Shown here: piece after piece, positions 1 to 8,937 of the stretch
How positions within the stretch are numbered: the stretch's first letter is position 1
How the letters are laid out: every line of letters begins with the position of its first letter
Source of the DNA: Duganella aceris
GTDB lineage: Bacteria; Pseudomonadota; Gammaproteobacteria; Burkholderiales; Burkholderiaceae_D
DNA: 64,000 bases
Reading direction: 5' to 3'
Assembly: GCF_011090165.1 (NCBI RefSeq)
Contig: NZ_JAADJT010000009.1
Coordinates: forward strand, 62,001 to 126,000
Notes under the pieces: generated by a model
The model's input: the letters and a program-made list of their open reading frames with translations, nothing else
What the model was told of the DNA's origin: nothing
Databases searched by the model: none
Program-made: the position numbers and the translations under genes

Positions 1-1
1 C

Positions 2-1828
2 ACCTCGCTCAGCGGCCGCCTCAGCGACGACGTCGGCCTGCGCCTGTTCGCCAGCAAAACCAACTTCCCCGGCCTGCTGCACAACCTGACCAACGACAGC
101 ATGCAGAACGGCTCCGGCGGCCGCAGCTTCATCGCCAAGCTGCAATGGAAGATCAACAACGACCTCGACGTGCTGATCTCGCCGCACTTCGACCACTCGC
201 TGTCGACCGGGAACACCGCCGCGATCACCTCGATCGGTCCCGGCGTCGGCTACCTGTACAACAAGAACTACACCGCGCTGTCGAACACCGAGGTGCTGCG
301 CGGCATCCATGTCAGCCCGTTCAACCGCGAGATCCGCAACGATTCGCCGTCCGGCCTGGAGTCGACCGACCGTGGCATCGGCCTGCGCATCAACTACGCG
401 TTTCCGGAAGGCTCGCCGCTGGCCGGCCACGTGCTGACCTCGATCTCGTCGGTGGACAACAACCTGTCCAACGACTTCCGCGACAACGACAACATCGACC
501 TGATCTCGACCTACTACCAGGTCGACGCCAGCGGCAAGCCGTCCGGCATCGCCGCCAAGGCGGAAATCAACGGCACCACCGACAGCAAGACCTCGACCCA
601 GGAACTGCGCCTGGTGTCGCCGGACGACGGCCCGTTCCGCTACCTGGCCGGGCTGTGGATCGCGCGCAACTCGGTCGACCGCGGCTACTATCGCGGCAAC
701 CCCTTCGTCAAGGAAACCAGCTTCACCAACTACTACACCACGTCGTCCGCGCTGAACCATGCGATCTACGGCAACGCCAACTGGGACTTCGCGCCGAAGC
801 AGAGCCTCAGCGCCGGCCTGCGCTTCAACCGCGAGACCAACGACTACATGTTCAACACCATCGACAGCCTGCTGTCGAGCGCGCCGAACAACATCCACAC
901 CGGCTACAACTACTACGACGCGCCGCAGCACAAGGAAAACGCCACCACCGGCAAGCTGGCCTACAGCTACCACTTCACGCCGGACGTGATGGCGTACGGC
1001 TCGGCGTCGACCGGCAGCAAGGGCGTGGCGTACGACATGACCAGCGGCGCCAACAACACCAATGTGTTCGCGCACTTGCCGCTGGCGCAGGAAAAGGCCA
1101 CCAGCTTCGAGCTGGGCTTCAAGGCCAACCTGTGGAACAACCGCGCCACGCTGAACGCGGCGGTGTACCAGACCCGCTTCCGCGACTACCAGACCTCGGC
1201 CACCGAACGCTTCTCGGACGGCAGCCAGGCCAGCGTGTTGTACAGCATCCCGGCGTTGCAGACGCGCGGCTTCGAGATCGACGGCACGGCGCTGCTGACG
1301 CGCGCGCTGATGGTCAAGTCCAGCGTGGCCTACACCCGCGCCACCATCCTCGACTGGAACCAGGGCCCGTGCTACAGCGGCGCCACCGATTGCAACGTGC
1401 CGAACGTGCTGGTGCCGGGCGCCTTCGTGCGCGACGCCAGCGGCGGCAGCATGCCCAACGCGGCCAAGTGGAAGATGACGCTGGGCGGCGAGTACACCAT
1501 GCCGCTCGGTTCCCTGCCCTACGTCGCCGCCATCAATATGCAGATGCGCGCGCAGACGCCGGTGACCGGCGCGATCAGCCAGGACCCGAGTTTGAACCGG
1601 CCGGGCTATGGTATCGTTGATCTCGGCGCATCGCTGAGCGACAACAAAGGCAAATACAAGCTCTCGGTCGGCTTCAAGAATCTGTTCGATCACCACTACG
1701 CATCGGGCAATATCGGCTCCTTCCTGAACTTCAAGCAGACTTCCGGGCCGGACATCAAGTCCTATGGCTGGCAGCCTGCGCGCGACGCCTTCCGCTACGC
1801 GACGATCCGTCTGGATGTGGCCTTCTGA
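2..1828 (+). CDS. TonB-dependent outer-membrane receptor, C-terminal part (5' end outside window)
   Basis: The frame is open from base 2 and ends at 1828, giving 608 residues of a protein whose plug and signal peptide lie outside the window. The visible part has the alternating aromatic/polar strands of a TonB-dependent receptor barrel, a typical late-barrel motif (GFKNLFDHHYA) and a terminal phenylalanine (LDVAF) as used by the Bam machinery. Such receptors import ligands across the outer membrane with TonB energy. It is followed after 25 bases by a LacI regulator and then by lyase, kinase and transporter genes, so import of an oligosaccharide (oligouronide) is the likely role. The ligand is inferred from context only. 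Confidence 0.93.
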   Translation, partial: TSLSGRLSDDVGLRLFASKTNFPGLLHNLTNDSMQNGSGGRSFIAKLQWKINNDLDVLISPHFDHSLSTGNTAAITSIGPGVGYLYNKNYTALSNTEVLRGIHVSPFNREIRNDSPSGLESTDRGIGLRINYAFPEGSPLAGHVLTSISSVDNNLSNDFRDNDNIDLISTYYQVDASGKPSGIAAKAEINGTTDSKTSTQELRLVSPDDGPFRYLAGLWIARNSVDRGYYRGNPFVKETSFTNYYTTSSALNHAIYGNANWDFAPKQSLSAGLRFNRETNDYMFNTIDSLLSSAPNNIHTGYNYYDAPQHKENATTGKLAYSYHFTPDVMAYGSASTGSKGVAYDMTSGANNTNVFAHLPLAQEKATSFELGFKANLWNNRATLNAAVYQTRFRDYQTSATERFSDGSQASVLYSIPALQTRGFEIDGTALLTRALMVKSSVAYTRATILDWNQGPCYSGATDCNVPNVLVPGAFVRDASGGSMPNAAKWKMTLGGEYTMPLGSLPYVAAINMQMRAQTPVTGAISQDPSLNRPGYGIVDLGASLSDNKGKYKLSVGFKNLFDHHYASGNIGSFLNFKQTSGPDIKSYGWQPARDAFRYATIRLDVAF

Positions 1829-1853
1829 CCGATGAAATAAAAAAAGGAAACCA

Positions 1854-2888
1854 ATGAGCGAACCCAAAATTCAGGACGTGGCACGGCTGGCCGGCGTGTC
1901 CCCGTCCAGCATCTCGAATTTTCTGAACAACCGGATGGAACAGATGCGGCCGGACACCCAGCGCAAGATCCAGCAGGCGATCGAGCAGCTGGGCTACCGG
2001 CCCAACAACGCGGCGCGCCAGCTCAAGACCGGCGTGGCCAAGATGGTCGGTCTGCTGGTGCCGTCGCTGGCGAACCAGTTCTTCGGTTCGCTCGCCTGCG
2101 CGGTGGAGACGGCCGCCGCGCGGCATCAATGCCACGTGATGACCTTCTCCACCTTCCGCGATCCCGATCGCGAACGGGCGGTGATGGCCGACCTGCTGGC
2201 CTATGGCGTGCAGGGCATCATCACCGGTTCGGCGCTGAACGACACCGACCACCTGGCGGCGATGACCTCGCGCTGTCCGGTGGTGGCGTTCGACATCAAG
2301 CGCTCGGAGGACAACCATGAGCGCATCATGACGATCTCGGTCGACAACGCCGCCGCGACGGCGATGGCGGTCGAGCACCTGGTGGCGCTGGGCCACCGCT
2401 CGATCGCGCTGGTGTCGCCGCCGCCGTACACGCTGAACCGGCAGGACCGGCTCAAGGGCTTCCAGCAGGCGATCGCGCAGGCCGGCATCGCCGGCGAGCT
2501 GGTGATCGCCGACGCCACCGACACTCCGCCCAGCGATCCGCACGGCGACACCCAGTTGTTCGAACTGGGACGCAGCGCGGCTGCGCGGATCCTGGCGGCG
2601 CCGGGCAAGCCGACGGCGGCGATCGCCATCAACGACATGATGGCGATCGGCATCGGCGTCGGCCTGAAGCAACTGGGGCTGCGCATTCCGGACGATTTTT
2701 CGCTGATCGGCATCGACGATATTTTCTTCTCGGCCGCGCACGACCCGCCGCTGACCACGCTGCGCCAGCCGATCCAGGCGATGGCCGACGCCGCCGTGCA
2801 ACGCATCCTGGCGCCGGGCGCGGGCCAGGTGGCGGAGCTGTTCCCGCCCGAACTGATCGTGCGCGCCTCGACGGCCGCACCGAAGTAA
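1854..2888 (+). CDS. LacI family transcriptional regulator
   Basis: This 344-residue protein has an N-terminal LacI-type helix-turn-helix (IQDVARLAGVSPSSISNFLN, about residues 5-24) and hinge helix (NNAARQLKTG). A periplasmic-binding-protein-like effector domain follows, with typical patches such as GVQGIITGSA and NDMMAIGIGVGL. The start at 1854 is preceded by AAAAAAAGGAAACC, a clear ribosome site. The gene sits between the TonB receptor and the SDR of a polysaccharide cluster and is probably its local sugar-responsive repressor. The effector is unknown. I could not identify a convincing LacI operator in the short spacers around it. Confidence 0.93.
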   Translation: MSEPKIQDVARLAGVSPSSISNFLNNRMEQMRPDTQRKIQQAIEQLGYRPNNAARQLKTGVAKMVGLLVPSLANQFFGSLACAVETAAARHQCHVMTFSTFRDPDRERAVMADLLAYGVQGIITGSALNDTDHLAAMTSRCPVVAFDIKRSEDNHERIMTISVDNAAATAMAVEHLVALGHRSIALVSPPPYTLNRQDRLKGFQQAIAQAGIAGELVIADATDTPPSDPHGDTQLFELGRSAAARILAAPGKPTAAIAINDMMAIGIGVGLKQLGLRIPDDFSLIGIDDIFFSAAHDPPLTTLRQPIQAMADAAVQRILAPGAGQVAELFPPELIVRASTAAPK

Positions 2889-2925
2889 CCGACTTATCAC
2901 CTCACTTTTTGAAAAGAGCATAGCT

Positions 2926-3681
2926 ATGGAACTCATCGGAAAACGCGCGCTGGTCATGGGCGGCGCCTCGGGCATCGGCAAGGCCACCTCGCTGGCGCTG
3001 GCCAAGGCCGGCGCCGACGTGGTGCTGACCTACTGGAGCAGCAGCGACGAAGCGCAGCAGGTGGTGGCGGAGATCCGCGCCATGGGCCGCAAGGCGCAGG
3101 CGATCAAGGCCGACCTGACCGACAGCGCCATCGCCGAACAGGTCTTCGCCGAAGCCGAAGGCGCGATCGGCGACATCGACACGCTGTTCGCCAACATCGG
3201 TGGCCTGATCCAGCGCTGCCGCGTGGTCGACATGCCGCTGTCGCTGTGGAACGAGGCGATGAACCTGAACCTGACCAGCACCTTCCTGATCTGCCAGGCG
3301 GCGCTGAAGCGCATGGAGCCGCGCCAGCGCGGCGTGATCGTCACCATGTCGTCGCTGGCGGCGTTCGACGGCGGCGGTCCGGGTTCGGCGCACTACGCGT
3401 CGTCGAAGGCGGCGGTGGCCACCTTCACCCGCGCGCTGGCCAAGGAAGTCGGCCCGCTCGGCATCCGCGTCAACGGCGTCTCGCCTGGATTGATCGCAAC
3501 CCGCTTCCACGACACCTTCAACACCCCGGCCAACCGCCAGGCGATCGCCGAGCGCACCCCGGCGCGGCGCGAAGGACAGCCGGAGGACGTCGCCAACGCG
3601 GTGGTGTTCCTCGCCTCCGACCGCGCCGCTTTCCTGGCCGGCGAAATCATCCAGGTCAACGGCGGCCTCGGTCTCTACTGA
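2926..3681 (+). CDS. SDR family NAD(P)-dependent oxidoreductase (uronate cluster)
   Basis: A 251-residue classical short-chain dehydrogenase. It has the nucleotide-binding glycine motif GGASGIG near residue 12, an ANIGG variant of the NNAG motif, the catalytic serine in MSSLAAF, and the YASSK catalytic Tyr-x-x-x-Lys. The C-terminus (GEIIQVNGGLGLY) is typical of FabG/KduD-like SDRs. It is followed 17 bases later by a heparinase-type lyase and then a KDG kinase. The most economical inference is reduction of the unsaturated uronate product (4-deoxy-5-hexoseulose uronate) to 2-keto-3-deoxygluconate. Sequence alone does not separate that from other SDR substrates. Confidence 0.9.
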   Translation: MELIGKRALVMGGASGIGKATSLALAKAGADVVLTYWSSSDEAQQVVAEIRAMGRKAQAIKADLTDSAIAEQVFAEAEGAIGDIDTLFANIGGLIQRCRVVDMPLSLWNEAMNLNLTSTFLICQAALKRMEPRQRGVIVTMSSLAAFDGGGPGSAHYASSKAAVATFTRALAKEVGPLGIRVNGVSPGLIATRFHDTFNTPANRQAIAERTPARREGQPEDVANAVVFLASDRAAFLAGEIIQVNGGLGLY

Positions 3682-3698
3682 TCCACACCGGAGAATCC

Positions 3699-5693
3699 AT
3701 GAGTCATCACTTCTCACGACGCCAATTTGTTGGCGCCGCCGCCCTTGCTTTGCCCGTGCTCGGCGCGCGCCAGGTGCTGGCGCAGGACGCGCGCGAGGCG
3801 CTGGGCACCATGATCGGCAAGCCGCTGCCCGGCGCGCATCCGCTGGAAACGCTGATGCAGGCGCATCCGGCGGCCTTGCGCGCCGAGCTGCGCGGCGTGC
3901 ATCCGCGCGTGTTCACCACCGCCGCCGGCCTGGACGAGTTGCGCCAGCGCGCCAAGGGCAGCCACCGCGCCATCTGGGAAAAAGCGCTGGCCGGATTGGT
4001 GGCGATGCGCGAGGAGCCGGCCGCCACGCCGGCGCAGACGCGGCGCGCGCAGAACACGGTCGCCATCGGCATGACCGGCGCGGCGCTGGCCTTCAAGATC
4101 GAAGGCGACGAGCGTTATCTGAAAGCGGCCAAGCGCTATATGGACGCGGCGGTCAGCTATCCAGTCTGGGGCTATACCTACAGCAAGCCGGACATCGACC
4201 TCGCCGCCGGCCATCTGCTGTACGGCATGGGCACCGCCTACGATCTGCTGTTCGACGTGTTGAGCGAAGCGGAGCGCACGCGCTACCGCGACAAGATCGT
4301 GCGCCAGGCGCGCCTGCTGGCGGCGCACTTTGCGCCGAAGCCGGGCAAGTCGTATTCGTATAGCCAGAACCACTGCTTCATTCCGATCGCCGGGTTGGCG
4401 ATCGCGGCGTACGCGGTGTGGGACGAGGCGCCGGAGGCGGCCAACTGGGCGGCGCTGTCGCGCGCCATCTTCAGCCGCGTGCTGGACATCGCTTCGCCGG
4501 ACGGCTACTTCTATGAGGGCGTCGAGTACTGGGTGTTTTCGATGCCGTGGATTATCCATGCGCTGGACGCCTTCGCCCACGCCGCCGACGACGATATGTA
4601 CGACAAGCCGGCGCTGCGCAACGCGCACTTGTACATGGCGCACTCGCTGACGCCGAACGGGCAGGACGTGTTCGACTTCGGCGATGTGTTCGAAGGTCCG
4701 CTGACGCGCGCGCGGCACGGCGAGGAAGCGGCGCGCACGCATCCGAACGGCAAGCTGCATTCCAACTACAACCTGTTGTACCGACTGGCGGCGCGCTTCG
4801 GCGACAAGGATGCGCAGGGTGTGGCGGCGTGGATGGCGTCGCAGGGCCACGTTTGCGCCGAGGACTTCTGGAGCTTGCAGTGGTACGACCCTTCGTTGGC
4901 GGCGAGCCCGATGTCGGCGATCACGCCGCATCATCATTTCGAAGACCTGGGCACGATCTACTGGCGCAGCGACTGGAGCGCCAAGGCGACCGCCTTCGCC
5001 TTCCGCGCCGGGCCGCCGGAGGGGCATCACGTTGCCGGGCTGCTGGCGAAGATGCCGGACTGGCATCTGGAGATGGGCCACTCGCATCCGGACGCGGGCA
5101 GCTTCATGCTGTACGGCGGCGGCAGTTATCTGACCGGGCCGATGGGCTATGCGGGCATCCCTAGCAGCAAGTTGAGCAACACGTTGCTGATCGATGGTCA
5201 GGGACAGGCCAACGAAGGTGGCGGGCATGATGCGTTCCGTGGTTATCCGTATGCGCGGCTGGACAGCATTCGCTTCACCAGCGTGACGCTGGGCGTGGAC
5301 CATGCGGATATCGTCGCCGATCTGACCGGCGCCTATCGGCCGGAGCTGGGTGTCGAGCGGCTGGAGCGGCGCTTCAGCTTTGCGCGCGGCGGCTGGACCA
5401 CCACCGATCGTCTGCGCGCCAGCAAGCCGGTGGTGCTGACGGCGCAGGTGCATGGCGATCATGCGATCACCAAGCAGGCGGAGGGCCGCTTTGTGGTCGC
5501 CGGTACGCCGTCGTCGTTGAAGGTCGAGGTGCGCGGCAAGGCGGCCAAGGCGGTCATCGAGCCGGGCGAGGTGATCGCGGCGGGGCCGCCGGGGAATGTC
5601 GACAAGGGGCCGCGCGAGGAGCGTGGCACGGTGTTGCGCGTATCGCTCCCGGCGGGCAAGGATGCCATGCTGGTCACCAGCATGAAGTTTTAA
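3699..5693 (+). CDS. Tat-exported heparinase II/III-family polysaccharide lyase
   Basis: A 664-residue protein. The start at 3699 is chosen because it opens a twin-arginine signal (SRRQFVG at residues 6-12, then a hydrophobic stretch ending around LAQ). The frame is open upstream, but that part is a shadow of the SDR. The N-terminal half looks like an alpha/alpha-toroid (repeated helices; HPRVF near residue 66; NHCFIPIAG near 223). The C-terminal half is a beta-sandwich with the heparinase II/III signature (GHSHPDAGSFMLYGGG near 461). These enzymes cleave uronate-containing glycans by beta-elimination in the periplasm. Alginate or another polyuronate is plausible given the KDG kinase next door. 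The exact PL family (15, 17 or 21-like) is not settled. Confidence 0.87.
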   Translation: MSHHFSRRQFVGAAALALPVLGARQVLAQDAREALGTMIGKPLPGAHPLETLMQAHPAALRAELRGVHPRVFTTAAGLDELRQRAKGSHRAIWEKALAGLVAMREEPAATPAQTRRAQNTVAIGMTGAALAFKIEGDERYLKAAKRYMDAAVSYPVWGYTYSKPDIDLAAGHLLYGMGTAYDLLFDVLSEAERTRYRDKIVRQARLLAAHFAPKPGKSYSYSQNHCFIPIAGLAIAAYAVWDEAPEAANWAALSRAIFSRVLDIASPDGYFYEGVEYWVFSMPWIIHALDAFAHAADDDMYDKPALRNAHLYMAHSLTPNGQDVFDFGDVFEGPLTRARHGEEAARTHPNGKLHSNYNLLYRLAARFGDKDAQGVAAWMASQGHVCAEDFWSLQWYDPSLAASPMSAITPHHHFEDLGTIYWRSDWSAKATAFAFRAGPPEGHHVAGLLAKMPDWHLEMGHSHPDAGSFMLYGGGSYLTGPMGYAGIPSSKLSNTLLIDGQGQANEGGGHDAFRGYPYARLDSIRFTSVTLGVDHADIVADLTGAYRPELGVERLERRFSFARGGWTTTDRLRASKPVVLTAQVHGDHAITKQAEGRFVVAGTPSSLKVEVRGKAAKAVIEPGEVIAAGPPGNVDKGPREERGTVLRVSLPAGKDAMLVTSMKF

Positions 5694-5705
5694 GGAGCGA
5701 TGTCG

Positions 5706-6833
5706 ATGTCGATACCTGATGTCGTCACTGTCGGTGAGGCGATGGCGCTGTTGATCGCGCGTCAGCCCGGGGCGTTGGACCGGGTGGGCGAATTCGAGCG
5801 CGCCACCGCCGGTGCGGAATTGAATGTGGCGGTGGGGTTGAGCCGGTTGGGCTTGCAGGTTGGGTATGTCAGCAGTCTTGGTGACGACAGTCTGGGGCGC
5901 AACCTGCTCGACTTCATGACGGCGGAGGGGATCGATACGCGGCATGTGCGCGTCGATGCGCGCTATCCGACGGGCTTCATGTTGAAGACCATGGTGGAGG
6001 ATGGCAGCGATCCGGAGGTGGAATATTTCCGGCGCGGGTCGGCGGCCAGTCATTTGTCGCCGACCGATGTTCCGGATGGCGAGTTTCGGCAGGCGCGCTT
6101 GCTGCATCTGACCGGGATTTCGCCGGCGCTATCGTCGGGCTGCCGGGAGCTGGTGCTGATGATGGCGCGGCAGGCGCGCGCGGCGGGGCGTATCGTCACC
6201 TTCGATCCGAATCTGCGGCCGCGCCTTTGGGCGTCGCAGCAGGCGATGATCGCGGGGATCAATGAAGTGGCGGCGCTGGCGGATGTGGTGATGCCCGGCC
6301 TGGCCGAGGGGCGGCTGCTGACCGGCCGCCAGCATGCGGCCGACATCGCCGACTTCTACCTCGCGCTCGGCGCGCGCCAGGTGGTCGTCAAGCTCGGCGC
6401 CGAGGGCGCCTACTACGCCGACGGGCGCGCAAGCGGCGACGCAGGCATCGGCGGTCGCACTAGCGGCGGCGCTGGCGGCGCCGGCGGAGGCGGCGACAAC
6501 GCGGGCGGCGGCGCTAGCGGCGGCGAGGGCCACGGCGGCGACGGCGGCGGCAGCGACGGCGGCAGCGCGGGTGGCGGTGGCAGCGCGGGCGGTGGCGGGC
6601 GGGCGGGCACTGGTGCCGGCCAACGCGGCATCGCGCCTGGCGTGGCGGTGGCGAGGGTCGTGGACACCGTCGGCGCGGGCGACGGCTTCGCGGTCGGCGT
6701 CATCAGCGCCTTGCTGGAAAACCTGCCTTTGGCGGCGGCCGCCGCGCGCGGCAATGCCATCGGCGCGCGCGTGATCCAGTATCGCGGCGATTGCGAGGGC
6801 CTGCCGAACCGCGCGCAACTCGGGGAAGCCTGA
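5706..6833 (+). CDS. kdgK: 2-keto-3-deoxygluconate kinase (PfkB family) with a glycine-rich insertion
   Basis: PfkB-family kinase, expected to make KDPG from KDG in the cytoplasm. It shows the sugar-binding PfkB signature (GAELNVAVGLSRLG), the KdgK-type motif FRRGSAASHLSP near residue 108 and the catalytic GAGDGFA anion hole near 323. The length (375) exceeds the usual ~310 because residues about 240-308 (bases 6424-6630) are a low-complexity insert made almost only of Gly, Ala and Ser. The insert lies just before the GAGD motif. The ATG at 5706 is preferred over the one at 5700 because GGAG (5694-5697) is 8 bases from the former and only 2 from the latter. The gene follows the lyase by 12 bases. 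Confidence 0.88.
   Translation: MSIPDVVTVGEAMALLIARQPGALDRVGEFERATAGAELNVAVGLSRLGLQVGYVSSLGDDSLGRNLLDFMTAEGIDTRHVRVDARYPTGFMLKTMVEDGSDPEVEYFRRGSAASHLSPTDVPDGEFRQARLLHLTGISPALSSGCRELVLMMARQARAAGRIVTFDPNLRPRLWASQQAMIAGINEVAALADVVMPGLAEGRLLTGRQHAADIADFYLALGARQVVVKLGAEGAYYADGRASGDAGIGGRTSGGAGGAGGGGDNAGGGASGGEGHGGDGGGSDGGSAGGGGSAGGGGRAGTGAGQRGIAPGVAVARVVDTVGAGDGFAVGVISALLENLPLAAAAARGNAIGARVIQYRGDCEGLPNRAQLGEA
6424..6630 (+). repeat. Simple GGC-rich low-complexity tract inside kdgK
   Basis: About 200 bases are built from imperfect GGC/GGCGGC units. They encode a Gly/Ala/Ser-rich segment between the YYADGR strand and the segment leading to GAGDGFA of the kinase. The tract stays in frame and has no stop codons. 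It looks like slippage expansion of a short GGC run inside an otherwise compact enzyme gene. Confidence 0.85.
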
Positions 6834-6892
6834 CCACTTCCGATTCACAGCCTGACCAAGAATAAATCATAAAATTATCTGGAGACATGGGC

Positions 6893-8164
6893 ATGAAAAC
6901 AATGAAAGGTCTGCGCTGGCTAGTCATCACGCTGGTGGCCATCGCGACGATTATCAACTACATCGACCGCTCCGCACTGGCGGTGATGTGGCCCGGCATC
7001 GCGGCCGAACTGGGCATGGACAAACGCGACTACGCCAACATCATCACCGTCTTCCTGATCGGCTACGCGGTCGGCCAATCGCTGTTCGGCAAACTGTTCG
7101 ACGCGCTCGGCACCCGGGTCGGCTTCCTGCTCTCGATCGCAGTCTGGTCGATCTCGATCGGCCTGCACTTCGTGGCCCGCTCGGCGCTGTCCTTCAGCCT
7201 GTTCCGAGTGATGCTGGGCGTCGGCGAAGCGGGCAACTGGCCCGGCGCCACCAAGGCCATCGCCGAATGGTTCCCGGTGCGCGAGCGCGCGCTGGGACAA
7301 GGCATCTTCGGCGCCGGCGCCTCGGTCGGCTCGATCATCGCCCCGCCGCTGGTGGCTTTCCTGTACGCCTACGTCGGCTGGAAGACCACCTTCATCCTGA
7401 TCGGCGCGCTGGGCTTCATCTGGATCGTGCCATGGCTGATCATCTACAAATCCGGCCCGGACACCCACCCGTGGATCAGCGAAGAAGAACGCCAGTACAT
7501 CCTCAGCGGACAACAGCGTCCGGCCGAAGCCAAGGCCGAATACGTGCCGACCTGGTCGCAGCTGCTGCGCCACCGCCAGAGCTGGAGCGTGATCGCCGCG
7601 CGCTTCTTCATCGACCCGATCTGGTGGCTGTTCGTCGGCTGGCTGCCGCTGTACCTGAACGAGAAGTTCCATTTCGACGTCAAGCAGATCGGCCTGTTCG
7701 CCTGGGTGCCGTATGTCGGCGCCGGCATCGGCGCGCTGGGCGGCGGCTGGCTGTGCGGCCTGCTGCTGCAGCGCGGCTGGAGCGTCAACGCCGCGCGCAA
7801 GCTGGTGATCGCGCTCGGACTGGCGGTGATGTTCCCGGCGTTGATCCTCAGCGCCATGGCCGCCACGCCACTGCTGGCGGTGATCTCGATCGGCGTGATC
7901 CTGTTCGGCTTCCAGGCCGCGATCACCAATATCCAAACGCTGCCCAGCGATTTCTACTCGGGCAAAACCGTCGGCTCGCTGGCCGGCATCAGCGGCACGT
8001 CGGCGGTGATCGGCGTGATCGTCTGCATGCAGCTGGTGCCCGAACTCACCGCCGGCGGGAATTACACGCCGTTCTTCGTTCTTGGGGCCGTGCTGGTGCC
8101 GCTGGTTTATCTGGCGATCTGGCTTGGTGGTCCCGTCGTACCCGTCAAGGAGAAACAAGCATGA
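6893..8164 (+). CDS. MFS transporter, anion:cation symporter (ExuT-like hexuronate) family
   Basis: A 423-residue inner-membrane protein with about 12 hydrophobic segments. The first segment leads into NYIDRSALAVMWPGI, the hallmark of the ACS family (ExuT, GudP). It also has GKLFDALGTRVGF in loop 2-3 and RVMLGVGEAGNWPGA in TM4. Family members import hexuronates, KDG or related sugar acids with protons, which fits the lyase and KDG kinase upstream. The ATG at 6893 lies 8 bases after GGAG (6881-6884); the ATG at 6887 is in frame but too close. The 53-base gap before this gene is AT-rich and may carry a second promoter. The gene overlaps the next one by ATGA. Confidence 0.9.
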   Translation: MKTMKGLRWLVITLVAIATIINYIDRSALAVMWPGIAAELGMDKRDYANIITVFLIGYAVGQSLFGKLFDALGTRVGFLLSIAVWSISIGLHFVARSALSFSLFRVMLGVGEAGNWPGATKAIAEWFPVRERALGQGIFGAGASVGSIIAPPLVAFLYAYVGWKTTFILIGALGFIWIVPWLIIYKSGPDTHPWISEEERQYILSGQQRPAEAKAEYVPTWSQLLRHRQSWSVIAARFFIDPIWWLFVGWLPLYLNEKFHFDVKQIGLFAWVPYVGAGIGALGGGWLCGLLLQRGWSVNAARKLVIALGLAVMFPALILSAMAATPLLAVISIGVILFGFQAAITNIQTLPSDFYSGKTVGSLAGISGTSAVIGVIVCMQLVPELTAGGNYTPFFVLGAVLVPLVYLAIWLGGPVVPVKEKQA

Positions 8165-8925
8165 ACCAACATATCCGCAATCTGCTGATCGCCCTCGCCC
8201 TGATCGGCGGCCAGGTCCACGCGCAGGACGCGCCGCAGGCCAAGCCGAAACTGAGCGCATCAGAAGCGTTCGAGAAGCAGGACAAGGGCGTCTTCCTGCA
8301 GCACCACGAAGCCTTCCTGGCGCGCGCCAAGAGTGGTCCGATCGGCTTGCTGTTCCTCGGCGATTCCATCACCGAGCGCTGGAAGGTAGCGCCGCATATC
8401 TGGGAAACCTATTACGGCAAATACCAGCCGGCCAATTTCGGCATCGGCGGCGCGCGCACGCAGAACCTGATCTGGCAGATCGAGCACGGTGAACTGGACG
8501 GCATCGCGCCCAAGGTCGCGGTGCTGATGATGGGGACCAACAACAGCCTCGAATACAACGCGGAGGAAATCGCCGCCGCCGACCGCAAGATCGTCGCCAT
8601 GGTGCGCGCCAAGCTGCCGCAGACCAAGCTACTGGTGCTGGGGATATTCCCGCGCGGTCCGCGCGAGGCCAAAGGAACCCCGGTGACGCAGGCCTCGGTC
8701 GACGACGCGGCCAAGCGCATGCAGACCATCAGCGCCGTCAACGCCGACCTGGCGAAACTGGATGACGGCAAGACCGTGCGTTTCCTCGACATCAGCGCGG
8801 TGTTCCTCGGCCAGGACGGCAAGATCCCCAACGCCATCATGCCGGACCAGCTGCACCCCGGCCCCGCCGGCTACCAGCTGTGGGCCGACGCGATGCAACC
8901 GCTGCTCGACAGCATGCTGAAATAA
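8161..8925 (+). CDS. SGNH/GDSL-family esterase, exported
   Basis: A 254-residue protein with a signal peptide (hydrophobic stretch ending QVHAQ, about residue 21). The GDSL/SGNH blocks are intact: GDSIT near residue 66 (nucleophile Ser), GIGGART in block II (Gly), GTNNS near 124 (Asn) and DQLHP near 228 (Asp/His). It is closest in style to PAF-acetylhydrolase-like and carbohydrate-esterase members. The start overlaps the transporter stop by ATGA, so the two are translationally coupled. In a polysaccharide cluster a periplasmic deacetylase acting on O-acetylated glycan is the natural guess (for example acetylated alginate). This is inference. Confidence 0.88.
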   Translation: MNQHIRNLLIALALIGGQVHAQDAPQAKPKLSASEAFEKQDKGVFLQHHEAFLARAKSGPIGLLFLGDSITERWKVAPHIWETYYGKYQPANFGIGGARTQNLIWQIEHGELDGIAPKVAVLMMGTNNSLEYNAEEIAAADRKIVAMVRAKLPQTKLLVLGIFPRGPREAKGTPVTQASVDDAAKRMQTISAVNADLAKLDDGKTVRFLDISAVFLGQDGKIPNAIMPDQLHPGPAGYQLWADAMQPLLDSMLK

Positions 8926-8937
8926 ACGGGACCGCAC

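Noticed and set aside
3714..6107. Long minus-strand frame opposite the heparinase gene
   Set aside because: Shadow frame; the plus strand has clear lyase motifs and ribosome sites.
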